A stretch of 64,000 nucleotides of DNA from Spirosoma luteum DSM 19990. GTDB taxonomy: Bacteria; Bacteroidota; Bacteroidia; Cytophagales; Spirosomataceae. The first letter of the stretch is position 1; every line of letters starts with the position of its first letter. This document shows, in pieces, positions 7,731-15,860 of the stretch. The stretch is taken from assembly GCF_000374065.1 (NCBI RefSeq), contig NZ_KB893256.1:47645-111644 (forward strand). The letters run 5' to 3'. The translations under genes and the position numbers were made by a program. The notes under the pieces were generated by a model. That model did not search any database. It was not told the DNA's origin and saw only the letters and a list, made by a program, of their open reading frames with translations.

Positions 7731-9137
7731 TTACTCAATGAGCAGCTTGATGCGCTTACTTTTTGTTCGGCTTTGCAACCATTTCTCAATCCGCTGACGT
7801 TCGGCTCGTGTGTGCCTTCGGGAAAATTTAGCGTAAACCAGCATGACCGTATCGGGTGTCGCTTTGTTTCCGGTCATCACTAATGACCGGGAAGCCGTAA
7901 ACGTCTGTACATCGGGCATAAGTGTCTTTAACTCATTTCGTAAATCAGCCACCGACAGGCGCGAGGTTTGGGTAAGGTCAATATACCGCTTTAACGAATC
8001 AATCTCATGATCTTTGCGGGCAATGGATGCCTGACTGTATTTGATAACCTGATCGGTAACGGTGGTTTTTATGGCATCCACATCCACTTCGGCATCTTTG
8101 AAGTTTCCCTGTTTAACAATAAGTTGGGTGTCCTCCAGGCCATAGGTAGGCATTTTTGACCGCAGGAAATTAATGGAGTCCTTAGGTAGTGACTCACCCA
8201 CCAGCGAGAGTTCCAGTGTGCTTCCCTTTCCCTGATTAAAATGGGCGGTGTAGTTGATAAGTTGCCGATACTGAAAATTACATTCGTTCGTGATAAATTG
8301 CTTTGCTTCCTGTTCGAAGATAGTTTTGCGAACCAGTTGAGCCCCCAGGTAACTACTGGGAACCACTACTACTAGTACCGCCATCCAGATGGTGCTGCGT
8401 ACCCGCCGTTCAATTTCGGGCGTGGGATATTCTTTCTGGTGATAACCCAGAAAGCGTACCATGAGCAGCGTAGCTAAACTGATACAGACACTATTGATAA
8501 GAAACAGATAAAATGCCCCGGCGAAGTAATACAGATTACCCGTAGACAAGCCGTAGCCTGCCGTGCAAAGGGGTGGCATAAGGGCCGTAGCAATGGCTAC
8601 CCCCGGAATAACATTGGTAACTTTATCCCGACTGGAGCCAGCTACTATGCCCGCCAGCCCACCGAAAAAAGCGATGAAGGCATCCCATACGGAGGGCGAT
8701 GTGCGGGATAGTAACTCAGATTGGGCAATGTGCAGGGGACTAATTAAAAAATAGGCTGTTGAGGTAAGTATACTGATAAAAACGGCCAGGCTTAAGTTTT
8801 TCAGAGCCCGCCCAATCATGGTTAAATCGTTGATGCCAACGCCCAGGCCAATACCCATGATGGGCCCCATCAGGGGAGAAATGAGCATGGCACCGATGAT
8901 AACGGCGGTGGAGTTAACGTTTAAACCGATAGAAGCGATAAATATGGCAAAAATGAGGGTCCAGAGGCTAATACCTCTGAATTCAATACCGCGACTAATG
9001 GACTGAATTACGCCTGCTTCATCCTCCCGGTCTTCTTCAAGACTAAAACGATCCTGAAGGAACTCACTAATGCGGACAAGCACAGCCGAACGTTTAGGGG
9101 GAGGTGTACGAGGTTTGTTAGGGTCTTTGACGATCAT
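7731..9137 (-). CDS. DUF389 membrane protein
   Basis: This 468-aa protein is of the DUF389 (TIGR00341) family, whose role is not established. The core at about 50-270 is a set of hydrophobic helices with the family motifs STAVIIGAMLISPLMGPIMG and GVAIATALMPPLCTAGYGL. A last helix at about 295-315 leads to a C-terminal domain of some 150 residues (320-468), which is soluble and mostly polar. I chose the ATG at 9137 because the longer reading frame to 9374 runs through the divergent antiporter gene and has no family similarity. It is divergent from a Na+/H+ antiporter with 88 bases between, so a shared role in ion balance is plausible but unproven. Confidence 0.85.
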   Translation of the reverse strand: MIVKDPNKPRTPPPKRSAVLVRISEFLQDRFSLEEDREDEAGVIQSISRGIEFRGISLWTLIFAIFIASIGLNVNSTAVIIGAMLISPLMGPIMGIGLGVGINDLTMIGRALKNLSLAVFISILTSTAYFLISPLHIAQSELLSRTSPSVWDAFIAFFGGLAGIVAGSSRDKVTNVIPGVAIATALMPPLCTAGYGLSTGNLYYFAGAFYLFLINSVCISLATLLMVRFLGYHQKEYPTPEIERRVRSTIWMAVLVVVVPSSYLGAQLVRKTIFEQEAKQFITNECNFQYRQLINYTAHFNQGKGSTLELSLVGESLPKDSINFLRSKMPTYGLEDTQLIVKQGNFKDAEVDVDAIKTTVTDQVIKYSQASIARKDHEIDSLKRYIDLTQTSRLSVADLRNELKTLMPDVQTFTASRSLVMTGNKATPDTVMLVYAKFSRRHTRAERQRIEKWLQSRTKSKRIKLLIE

Positions 9138-9225
9138 AAAAGGGTAGAGCCTGCTAGCGGTGTCGACTGTCGCAGTTTTTTTCAAACGAAATTTAGTGCA
9201 ATCTTGTATAATTCTTCTTTTTTCA

Positions 9226-10509
9226 ATGGACTTATTTACCCTCATTACCTTTCTTATTGTTGTTGCTGCTTTTTTTTCGTACGTCAACACGCGCCTGCTT
9301 AAGTTACCCGACGCCATTGGTATCATGGTATTGTCACTCATCTTCTCGGTACTGATCCTTGGGGTGAACGCCATTTATCCGGCCCGATTCACCCTGCTTA
9401 AAGAGGGGCTGGAACAGATTGATTTCGGGCGGGTATTGTTCGACGTTATGCTGAGCTTTCTGTTGTTTGCCGGAGCCTTCCATACCGACTCGTCCCGGCT
9501 GAAGGTGGAACGGCGGTCGGTCATGCTTTTTGCGTTCGTTGGGGTGTTGCTCAGCACAGCTATGGTCGGTACGGGTTTGTATTTTATGGCCAGTTTGTTT
9601 GGTTTTACACTTACTTACCCGCTTTGCCTGCTGTTTGGCGCCTTAATCTCGCCTACCGACCCTATTGCCGTATTGGGGATTCTGGCCAAATTCAAGCTAC
9701 CCGAAAACGTTAAAATCAACATTGTGGGCGAGTCGCTGTTCAACGATGGCGTGGGTGTCGTTTTATTCGCGTCTATCTATCGCATTGTGGTAAATGGCCC
9801 GGAGAGTGTGAGTGCGGGCGAAATTGCCCTGTTATTTTTAGAAGAAGCCGGCGGAGGAATCCTGTTTGGACTGGCACTGGGGTACGGCATGTTCTGGCTT
9901 CTGCGCACTATCAATCATTACCAGACAGAAGTTATTATTACCATTGCGGGGGTTATGGGAGGTTATCTGCTGGCGCAGAAACTTCACATTTCAGGGCCGC
10001 TGGCCATGGTGGTTACGGGCCTGTTTGTGGGCGGCTACGCCCGGCAGGGTGCCATGAGCCATACCACCGAAGAATATGTCGATAAGTTTTGGGAGTTGAT
10101 TGACAGCATCCTCAACGCGCTGCTCTTTGTGCTGATTGGTCTTGAACTGCTACTGATCGATATTCAGTACAACTACTGGATGATTGCGGTTGTAACGATT
10201 GTGCTGGTCCTGATGTCCCGGTTCATGGCTATCTGGATTCCGTTTCGGCTTGCCCGGCGCTGGCTCGACCTGGACGATAAAGCCCCTATCATGCTTACCT
10301 GGGGTGGCTTACGGGGCGGTCTTTCTATCGCCATGGCGTTATCCATTCCGGAGGCACTGCCCCACAAAGACCTGATTGTAACTATTACGTACGGGGTAGT
10401 TTTATTCTCCGTTATTGGCCAGGGGCTATCGATGGAACGACTCATCCGGCGGCTTTACCCAACGGATATGGATGAACTGAAAAAGACAGCGGTGCCCGGT
10501 GCCCAATAG
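9226..10509 (+). CDS. CPA1-family Na+/H+ antiporter
   Basis: This is a 427-aa inner-membrane antiporter with about 12 helices. ISPTDPIAVL (Asp145) and GESLFNDGVGVVLF, with the Asn173-Asp174 pair, are the ion-binding motifs of NhaP/CPA1 exchangers, which are electroneutral. TWGGLRGGLSIAMALSIP near the C-terminus is also typical. I chose ATG 9226, since the frame can be extended to 9160 but the extra 22 residues are not family-like. Its stop lies one base from the end of the convergent ClC gene. There is no C-terminal TrkA domain. Na+ against K+ or Li+ specificity cannot be read here. Confidence 0.88.
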   Translation: MDLFTLITFLIVVAAFFSYVNTRLLKLPDAIGIMVLSLIFSVLILGVNAIYPARFTLLKEGLEQIDFGRVLFDVMLSFLLFAGAFHTDSSRLKVERRSVMLFAFVGVLLSTAMVGTGLYFMASLFGFTLTYPLCLLFGALISPTDPIAVLGILAKFKLPENVKINIVGESLFNDGVGVVLFASIYRIVVNGPESVSAGEIALLFLEEAGGGILFGLALGYGMFWLLRTINHYQTEVIITIAGVMGGYLLAQKLHISGPLAMVVTGLFVGGYARQGAMSHTTEEYVDKFWELIDSILNALLFVLIGLELLLIDIQYNYWMIAVVTIVLVLMSRFMAIWIPFRLARRWLDLDDKAPIMLTWGGLRGGLSIAMALSIPEALPHKDLIVTITYGVVLFSVIGQGLSMERLIRRLYPTDMDELKKTAVPGAQ

Positions 10510-10510
10510 C

Positions 10511-11917
10511 TTAATCGGAATCGCCCGCTACTGCTACCGCAGGATTTTTTTTCGTGGCAGGTTGCGCCATGGCTTCGCGGATGAAGTCTTCTTTCAGGTG
10601 TTCGTAAAATGATAGCTGATCAACCAGTGAGGCTGCACCCTGAGCCATCAGGCCGCCCAGCAACAACTGAAAGATGGCCGAATGTCGATCCGTCATTTCC
10701 AGCACCAAAATAGCGGCTGTAAACGGAGAGCGGACAACACCGGTCAGGAAACTAACCATACTGACCAGGATAACCAGATTCGTGTCACTCGGCGTTACGC
10801 GGGCCAGCCGGGCCAGGCCATCACCAATAATGGCACCCGCACTCAGCGAAGTAGCAAAGATGCCCCCGGCTGCTCCACTGCTGTAACTTAGGGCCATTCC
10901 GGCAAACCGTACCGGAAAGAGATACCAGGGTGTTTGGTGTTGATTTTGAAACAGGAGTCGGTTAATAATGGGTTTGCCCGTTCCAATGGCATCGGCACCC
11001 ACAAAATACGCAAGCGCAGCCAGCAACAGTCCGCACCCGGCAACCCAACCGGCTTTTTGTGCCAGGGTGGAAAACCGACGACGATAATTACCTATCCACA
11101 ACAAAGCCCTTGCAAACAGGGCCCCGGCAAAACCGCAAAACATGGCCGTAAAAACAACAATGCCCAGAAACCAGCCCGTGGATACCGTAACTTTGGGAAA
11201 GCCCAGGTATAAATAAGGGCCCAGGATGGCCTGAGCCGTCATACCGGCAATGATAACGGCCGTAAAAACTGCCGTTCGGAACCGGGTAATATGAGTTTGG
11301 GTAAGTTCTTCAACCACAAACACAATACCACCCAGCGGAGTGTTGAAGGCAGCCGCCAAACCGGCCGCTCCACCCGTAACCAGGGCAATCTGCCGGGATA
11401 GCTGGGGCCAGCCAGCCGGTTGCAGCCGATTGATAGCCCGGAATATAGCCGCCGAAATCTGAATGGTTGGTCCTTCGCGGCCAATAACACCACCACCCGC
11501 CAGCAGTACTACACTGCTCAATAGTTTTACAACCGCCACCCGTACACTGAGCAGATAAGCCGTGCGACCGTGGGTTACCGGGGTTGACAGTTCAATGCCC
11601 GCCATTACCTGCGGAATACCACTGCCCCTGGCGGCCGGAGCCAGCCTGACAACCAGATACCAGGCCGCCAGGAAGGCTGCCGGGGTAATGATAAAGGCCA
11701 GAAGGGGCTGAGTGCGTAACCAGGTAAAACTAAGTTGTTCGGCCCAGCTGAACACCTGCTCATACCCCACGGCAACTAAACCAGTCAATACGGACGCTAC
11801 CCAAAAAGGTAAACTCTGAAGGATAACACGACGAACGCGCTCGGTATACAGACGACGAATTATGTGTTGATCGAGCCAGGCGAGTAGCTGTACGTAACGG
11901 GAAGGATTATTGGCCAT
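10511..11917 (-). CDS. ClC-family chloride/proton exchanger
   Basis: This 468-aa ClC protein is expected to work as a homodimer in the inner membrane. The selectivity motifs are RGSGIPQV (Ser99), GREGPTIQI with gating Glu148, and a later SYSSGAAGGIFATSLSAG. Glu203/Glu204 in VFVVEELTQ match the proton-pathway glutamate of the E. coli exchanger, so this is more likely a 2Cl-/H+ antiporter than a channel. GSGIPQ has Gln where E. coli has Glu. There is no CBS domain. The intergenic space at its 5' end holds repeat array B, oriented toward the divergent gene at 12074, which might also affect this one. Confidence 0.9.
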   Translation of the reverse strand: MANNPSRYVQLLAWLDQHIIRRLYTERVRRVILQSLPFWVASVLTGLVAVGYEQVFSWAEQLSFTWLRTQPLLAFIITPAAFLAAWYLVVRLAPAARGSGIPQVMAGIELSTPVTHGRTAYLLSVRVAVVKLLSSVVLLAGGGVIGREGPTIQISAAIFRAINRLQPAGWPQLSRQIALVTGGAAGLAAAFNTPLGGIVFVVEELTQTHITRFRTAVFTAVIIAGMTAQAILGPYLYLGFPKVTVSTGWFLGIVVFTAMFCGFAGALFARALLWIGNYRRRFSTLAQKAGWVAGCGLLLAALAYFVGADAIGTGKPIINRLLFQNQHQTPWYLFPVRFAGMALSYSSGAAGGIFATSLSAGAIIGDGLARLARVTPSDTNLVILVSMVSFLTGVVRSPFTAAILVLEMTDRHSAIFQLLLGGLMAQGAASLVDQLSFYEHLKEDFIREAMAQPATKKNPAVAVAGDSD

Positions 11918-11980
11918 TCAGGAGTAGAGTAGTTGGAGAAGTAACGTTCTTTTGCGCTATCTGATTGAACATTAGTTACA

Positions 11981-12009
11981 TTCTAAGCAAATTTTAAGTT
12001 TTCTTTAAG
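11981..12009 (+). promoter_or_regulatory. 11-bp direct-repeat array (site B)
   Basis: TTCTAAG (11981), TTTTAAG (11992) and CTTTAAG (12003) are spaced exactly 11 bp. A TAnnTTTG element follows 21 bases later at 12031, so the array covers the -33 region, the position expected of an OmpR/PhoB-type activator. It lies between the divergent ClC and coiled-coil genes and points to the latter. Confidence 0.7.
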
Positions 12010-12030
12010 TCTCCTGTTATGGTTGGGTAG

Positions 12031-12038
12031 TAGGTTTG
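12031..12038 (+). promoter_or_regulatory. Bacteroidota -7 promoter element
   Basis: TAGGTTTG matches the Bacteroidota -7 consensus TAnnTTTG exactly, 36 bases before the ATG at 12074. No good -33 TTG is visible, consistent with a promoter that needs the activator array just upstream. Confidence 0.55.
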
Positions 12039-12073
12039 TTTCATGAATTTGCTAACCAACGCACTATGAACTC

Positions 12074-13003
12074 ATGGAAAACACTGGACAAAATAACAAA
12101 GCAGTTACCTACGGCCTGTCGGCATTAGCGGCCTTGCTACTAATTGGAGGAATCTATTTCTGGAACAAAAGTGGGACATTAACCCGCCAGAATGACCTGA
12201 TCGAACAGCGAGCCGATTCGCTGCTGTCGGTAAAATTACAACTGGAGGGCGATATCCGCGGCCTTAACAGCCAAATCGAAACCGCTGCCGACGAAAAGAC
12301 CAGCCTTGACAAACGGGTGGAAGATCTGAATACTCAGTTGACAAGTCGGGATAGAGTGGTAGCGCAACTCCGCCAGACTAATATGGGACGGACCCGTACG
12401 ATTCAGGGACTTAACCGAAACATTGTTATGATGACGACCAAACGGGATAGCCTGGAGAGTCAGATGGATGCCGTTCAGAACAAAATAACCTGGTTGACCG
12501 ATACCAATACCAAATTAACCAGTGAGAACGGTGAATTGTCTCCGCTGAAACAGCAGGTAGCAGACCTCAAGGCAGACCTGCAAACAAAGGTGCCCCGTAC
12601 GGCACTGACGGGCGATGCATTCCGTGTCGAGACGGTGAAGAGCAATGAGAAAGAAACGGCAAAAGCCAAAAAAGTTAATACGTTGATGGTATCCCTCAGC
12701 GTTCCGGCCGAAATGGGTTTGACAGGCACGCAGGAAGTATACCTGAGCCTGACTGATGAACAGAACACGGGAATAATGCCATCAAAGAGTACCAGCACGG
12801 TTACGCTGTCGGGTAAAAATGAGGTGGTGCCGGTACACGCTACCCAATCGGTGAACTTCGATAAGAACCCACAACGTATTTCGTTCAGCGTCAGCCCGGA
12901 TAGCAACATCAAGCCGGGTATCTACCGGGCATCGGTTTACACGAAAGATGCGTATCTGGGCACTGCCGAGTTCCGGCTTCGCGACAGTTTCTGGTTCTTC
13001 TGA
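12074..13003 (+). CDS. Membrane-anchored coiled-coil protein
   Basis: This 309-aa protein is of unknown function. A transmembrane anchor lies at about 13-31 (YGLSALAALLLIGGIYFW). It is followed by a long heptad-rich coiled coil at about 38-175 and a C-terminal beta-rich domain of about 130 residues with alternating Thr/Ser/Val strands, ending in RLRDSFWFF. The layout suggests an inner-membrane anchored periplasmic rod with a terminal beta domain, but I recognise no family. It has its own promoter with array B and ends in a strong hairpin terminator, so it is a single-gene unit. Membership of a two-component regulon suggests an envelope role by inference. Confidence 0.8.
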   Translation: MENTGQNNKAVTYGLSALAALLLIGGIYFWNKSGTLTRQNDLIEQRADSLLSVKLQLEGDIRGLNSQIETAADEKTSLDKRVEDLNTQLTSRDRVVAQLRQTNMGRTRTIQGLNRNIVMMTTKRDSLESQMDAVQNKITWLTDTNTKLTSENGELSPLKQQVADLKADLQTKVPRTALTGDAFRVETVKSNEKETAKAKKVNTLMVSLSVPAEMGLTGTQEVYLSLTDEQNTGIMPSKSTSTVTLSGKNEVVPVHATQSVNFDKNPQRISFSVSPDSNIKPGIYRASVYTKDAYLGTAEFRLRDSFWFF

Positions 13004-13014
13004 TAAAACCGGTT

Positions 13015-13068
13015 CCAATCACATAAAAAGGCCCTGCTAGTAATGGCGGGGCCTTTTTATGTGATTGG
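13015..13068. terminator. Bidirectional hairpin terminator
   Basis: A perfect 20-bp inverted repeat (13015-13034 with 13049-13068) has a 14-base loop. Its arms include AAAAAGGCCC and GGGCCTTTTT, so it can end transcription on both strands. It separates the coiled-coil gene from the convergent oxidoreductase gene. Confidence 0.85.
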
Positions 13069-13101
13069 ACGAGCTATTGATGCTACATTGGTCAAGGTTT
13101 G

Positions 13102-15657
13102 TCAGGCTGCCACTGCTTCGGCTATGGGCACCGTTGTTGTACTGCCCTCCGGCATTAGCTCGGCAACGGGCTCCACGGTGATAACCACAAATTTCGACGT
13201 TGGCGTATTGCTGACATCCGCCACGCTGTGAATGGGGACCAGCGGATTCATTTCGGGGAAGTAAGCCGCCGTATCACCCTTTGGGATATTGTAGGGAATG
13301 ACAATGAACTTCTCCAGATGTCGCTGCTGTCCCGCAAAATGACTGGTAATATTGACCAACTGACGCGCCTGAATGCCGCGATCCTGCATATCCTGCCGAT
13401 TCATGAAAATTACGCGTCGCTCACCAAACACCCCCCGATACCGGTCATTGTAGTCATAGATTGTTGTATTGAACTGATCGTGACTTCGTATCGACATCAG
13501 CACCAGTTGACCGGGTGCCAGGTCATGCGCCTTCATTTCCGTCACTGAAAAGTGAGCTTTGCCACTCTCAGTAGTGAACTTGCGCTCACGCGGGCCATTA
13601 GGCAGGTAGAAACCGCCCGGTTTGCGGATTTTTTCGTTGAACTTATCGAAACCGGGAATCACCCGCGACACATCATCCCGGATGGTATCATAGTTTTCCA
13701 CATAACGAACCCAGTTGGTGGTTGTCCGCTCGCCCAGTGTGGAAATGGCAATGCCACAAATAATGGCTACTTCGCTCAGCATTTCCCCCTCCAGTGGCTC
13801 CATTGTGCCTTTGTTTATACTCACCACACCCATCGAGTTCTCGCAGGAGGTGAACTGCTGCCCTGAACGCTGTATATCCGTATCGAGGTGAGTCAGGCAG
13901 GGTAGGATGAGGGCTGTTTTACCTGTAACGAGATGCCCCCGGTTGATTTTGGTGCTGACATAAATGGTTAGGTTCTGTTTCCGGATACCTTCGGCTACAA
14001 ATTCCGTATCGGGTCCGGCAGATAGTAAGTTGCCGCCCAGACTCATGAATACCTTCGTTTTTCCGGCGTGCATGGCTTTGATGGAATCTACCGTGTCAAA
14101 GCCGGGTTCGCGGGGCGGTTCAAAGCCATATTCCTTTGCGAGCGCGTCCAGAAACTCCTCTTTTGGTTTTTCCCAAACGCCCATCGTTCGGTCGCCCTGC
14201 ACGTTGGAGTGGCCCCGCACCGGGCATGTGCCTGCGCCGGGTTTACCAATGGCTCCCTTCATAAGGTGCATATTCACAATTTCTTTGATGGTAGCCACGC
14301 CGTTTTTCTGTTGGGTAATACCCATAGCCCAGCAGGTAATAATCTTTTGCTTCGGCGCAATCAGGTTTGCTGCTTCGAGGAGTTGCTCCCGCGTTATCCC
14401 GCTGATGTGCTCAATAGCCTCCCAACTGGTTTTGTTTAGTTCATCCAGAAAGTCAGCGTAATCGGCCGTAAATTCCTGAATGAACGCGTCGTCCAGCACC
14501 TTGCCGGGACTCCCTTCTTCCGCCTGCAACAGGTGTTTCATAATGCCCCGCAATACGGCCATGTCGCCGTTTACCCGTACCTGGAGGTGAATATCTGCTA
14601 TGGAGGTTCCTGAACCTGCCAACACGCCCACGGCTTTAATGGGATTCATGAACTCCTGCGGATTCTTGAATTTCTGAAAACTGGTTTCGGGCAGGGGGTT
14701 GATGGCAATGATTTTTGCTCCCTTACGCTTGGCTATCTGCAGGGCCGTAAGCATGCGCGGGGCGTTGGTGGCTGGATTCTGCCCCATAATCAGGATCACT
14801 TCTGCTTCGTGCAGGTCGTTGAGCGTAACCGACCCCTTGCCCAGACCCAGTGTAGGGCTCAGGGCAGAACCACTGCTTTCGTGGCACATGTTGGAGCAGT
14901 CGGGCAGGTTGTTCGTGCCAAACTGACGCACAAAGAGCTGGTACAGATAAGCCGGTTCGTTGGGTACCTTCCCCGACGTGTAAAAAATGGCTTCGTCGGG
15001 CGATTTAAGCTCGTTCAGCTCAGTAGCAACCAGTTGGAAGGCTTCGGGCCATGAGATTTGGGTGTAGTGGGTGGCACCGGGTCGGAGTACCATTGGGTGC
15101 GTTAAACGACCGGCATTGTTCAGGTCCCGGTCGGTCATGTGCGACAGGGCCACTACACTATGCTGGGCAAAAAAGTTAGGGTCGGCCCGGCGGGTATCCG
15201 CATCGGAAGCGGTGGCCTTGGCACCATTTTCGCAAAATTCCGCTACCGACCGTTCGCCATCCGGGTCGGGCCATGCGCAGGATGAGCAGTCGTACCCGTC
15301 TTTTTGGTTGAGTTTCAACAGGGCCTGCGTTCCCCGACCTACACCGGCTTCGCCCCACGAAAACACCATCGATTGTAGCACTGCCCTAACACCAGCTGCT
15401 ACCGTTGCGGGTTCAGCCAGTTTGAGGCCCGTAAATTCTTCGGGCGGCTGGGCCAGTATTGCGTTTCTGTGTTTGGCTCCTACGTTATCGGGAGCCGGGG
15501 TAAGGGGTTGGTCCATCGTTTCTTTGCCAACGGGTTCGTAGTGATCAGCGGCCATTTCGGTGCCCTGATCAGGACGTTCACCGCTTTTAGGGGAATTCTG
15601 GGCATGCTGCTCAGCCGGGTTGCTGGGCCTGCGTTCACTATTTGGTGACTTTTCCAT
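13102..15657 (-). CDS. YdeP-type molybdopterin oxidoreductase
   Basis: This 851-aa protein is of the formate-dehydrogenase-H-like alpha-subunit family (FdhF/YdeP branch). An iron-sulfur-site remnant, DCSSCAWPDP with Cys124 and Cys127, precedes the molybdopterin domain, in which CSNMCHESSGSAL, MGQNPATNAPRM and ARKGAK-like segments are seen. A C-terminal molybdopterin dinucleotide-binding domain starts near LVLMSIRSHDQFNTTIYDY. Two, not four, N-terminal cysteines are usual in this branch, whose substrate is not known. The first 90 residues are Pro/Ser/Glu-rich and poorly conserved, so the start is uncertain: ATG 15657 is chosen, with an in-frame extension to 15744. No twin-arginine signal is visible, so it is probably cytosolic. 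No partner subunit is adjacent. Confidence 0.85.
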   Translation of the reverse strand: MEKSPNSERRPSNPAEQHAQNSPKSGERPDQGTEMAADHYEPVGKETMDQPLTPAPDNVGAKHRNAILAQPPEEFTGLKLAEPATVAAGVRAVLQSMVFSWGEAGVGRGTQALLKLNQKDGYDCSSCAWPDPDGERSVAEFCENGAKATASDADTRRADPNFFAQHSVVALSHMTDRDLNNAGRLTHPMVLRPGATHYTQISWPEAFQLVATELNELKSPDEAIFYTSGKVPNEPAYLYQLFVRQFGTNNLPDCSNMCHESSGSALSPTLGLGKGSVTLNDLHEAEVILIMGQNPATNAPRMLTALQIAKRKGAKIIAINPLPETSFQKFKNPQEFMNPIKAVGVLAGSGTSIADIHLQVRVNGDMAVLRGIMKHLLQAEEGSPGKVLDDAFIQEFTADYADFLDELNKTSWEAIEHISGITREQLLEAANLIAPKQKIITCWAMGITQQKNGVATIKEIVNMHLMKGAIGKPGAGTCPVRGHSNVQGDRTMGVWEKPKEEFLDALAKEYGFEPPREPGFDTVDSIKAMHAGKTKVFMSLGGNLLSAGPDTEFVAEGIRKQNLTIYVSTKINRGHLVTGKTALILPCLTHLDTDIQRSGQQFTSCENSMGVVSINKGTMEPLEGEMLSEVAIICGIAISTLGERTTTNWVRYVENYDTIRDDVSRVIPGFDKFNEKIRKPGGFYLPNGPRERKFTTESGKAHFSVTEMKAHDLAPGQLVLMSIRSHDQFNTTIYDYNDRYRGVFGERRVIFMNRQDMQDRGIQARQLVNITSHFAGQQRHLEKFIVIPYNIPKGDTAAYFPEMNPLVPIHSVADVSNTPTSKFVVITVEPVAELMPEGSTTTVPIAEAVAA

Positions 15658-15804
15658 CGTATAGAGCGACCGGGACGGCGCTGTTCGGTAAACTGGTAAG
15701 ACGCTATTACATCCTAACAAACTGTTGGGCCTATGGGTCAGCAAAAAAACGTTTTTTAATCCTGTGCTTACTATTGCGTTGCCTGGATTGGTTGCCTATT
15801 AAAG

Positions 15805-15843
15805 AAAAAAACGGCGCAGTGTCTTATACCTGTGCCGTTTTTT
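15805..15843 (-). terminator. Terminator of the haloperoxidase gene
   Basis: AAAAAACGGCGCAG and CTGTGCCGTTTTTT pair with one G-T mismatch over a 10-base loop. On the minus strand it ends in a T-run just after the stop of the gene at 15861-17861. Confidence 0.75.
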
Positions 15844-15860
15844 GCCAGAAAGAAAGGCTG

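Noticed and set aside
12066..12100. An earlier ATG at 12066 as start of the coiled-coil gene
   Set aside because: It is in another frame and soon meets no family-like sequence; ATG 12074 is in the right frame and leads into a membrane anchor.
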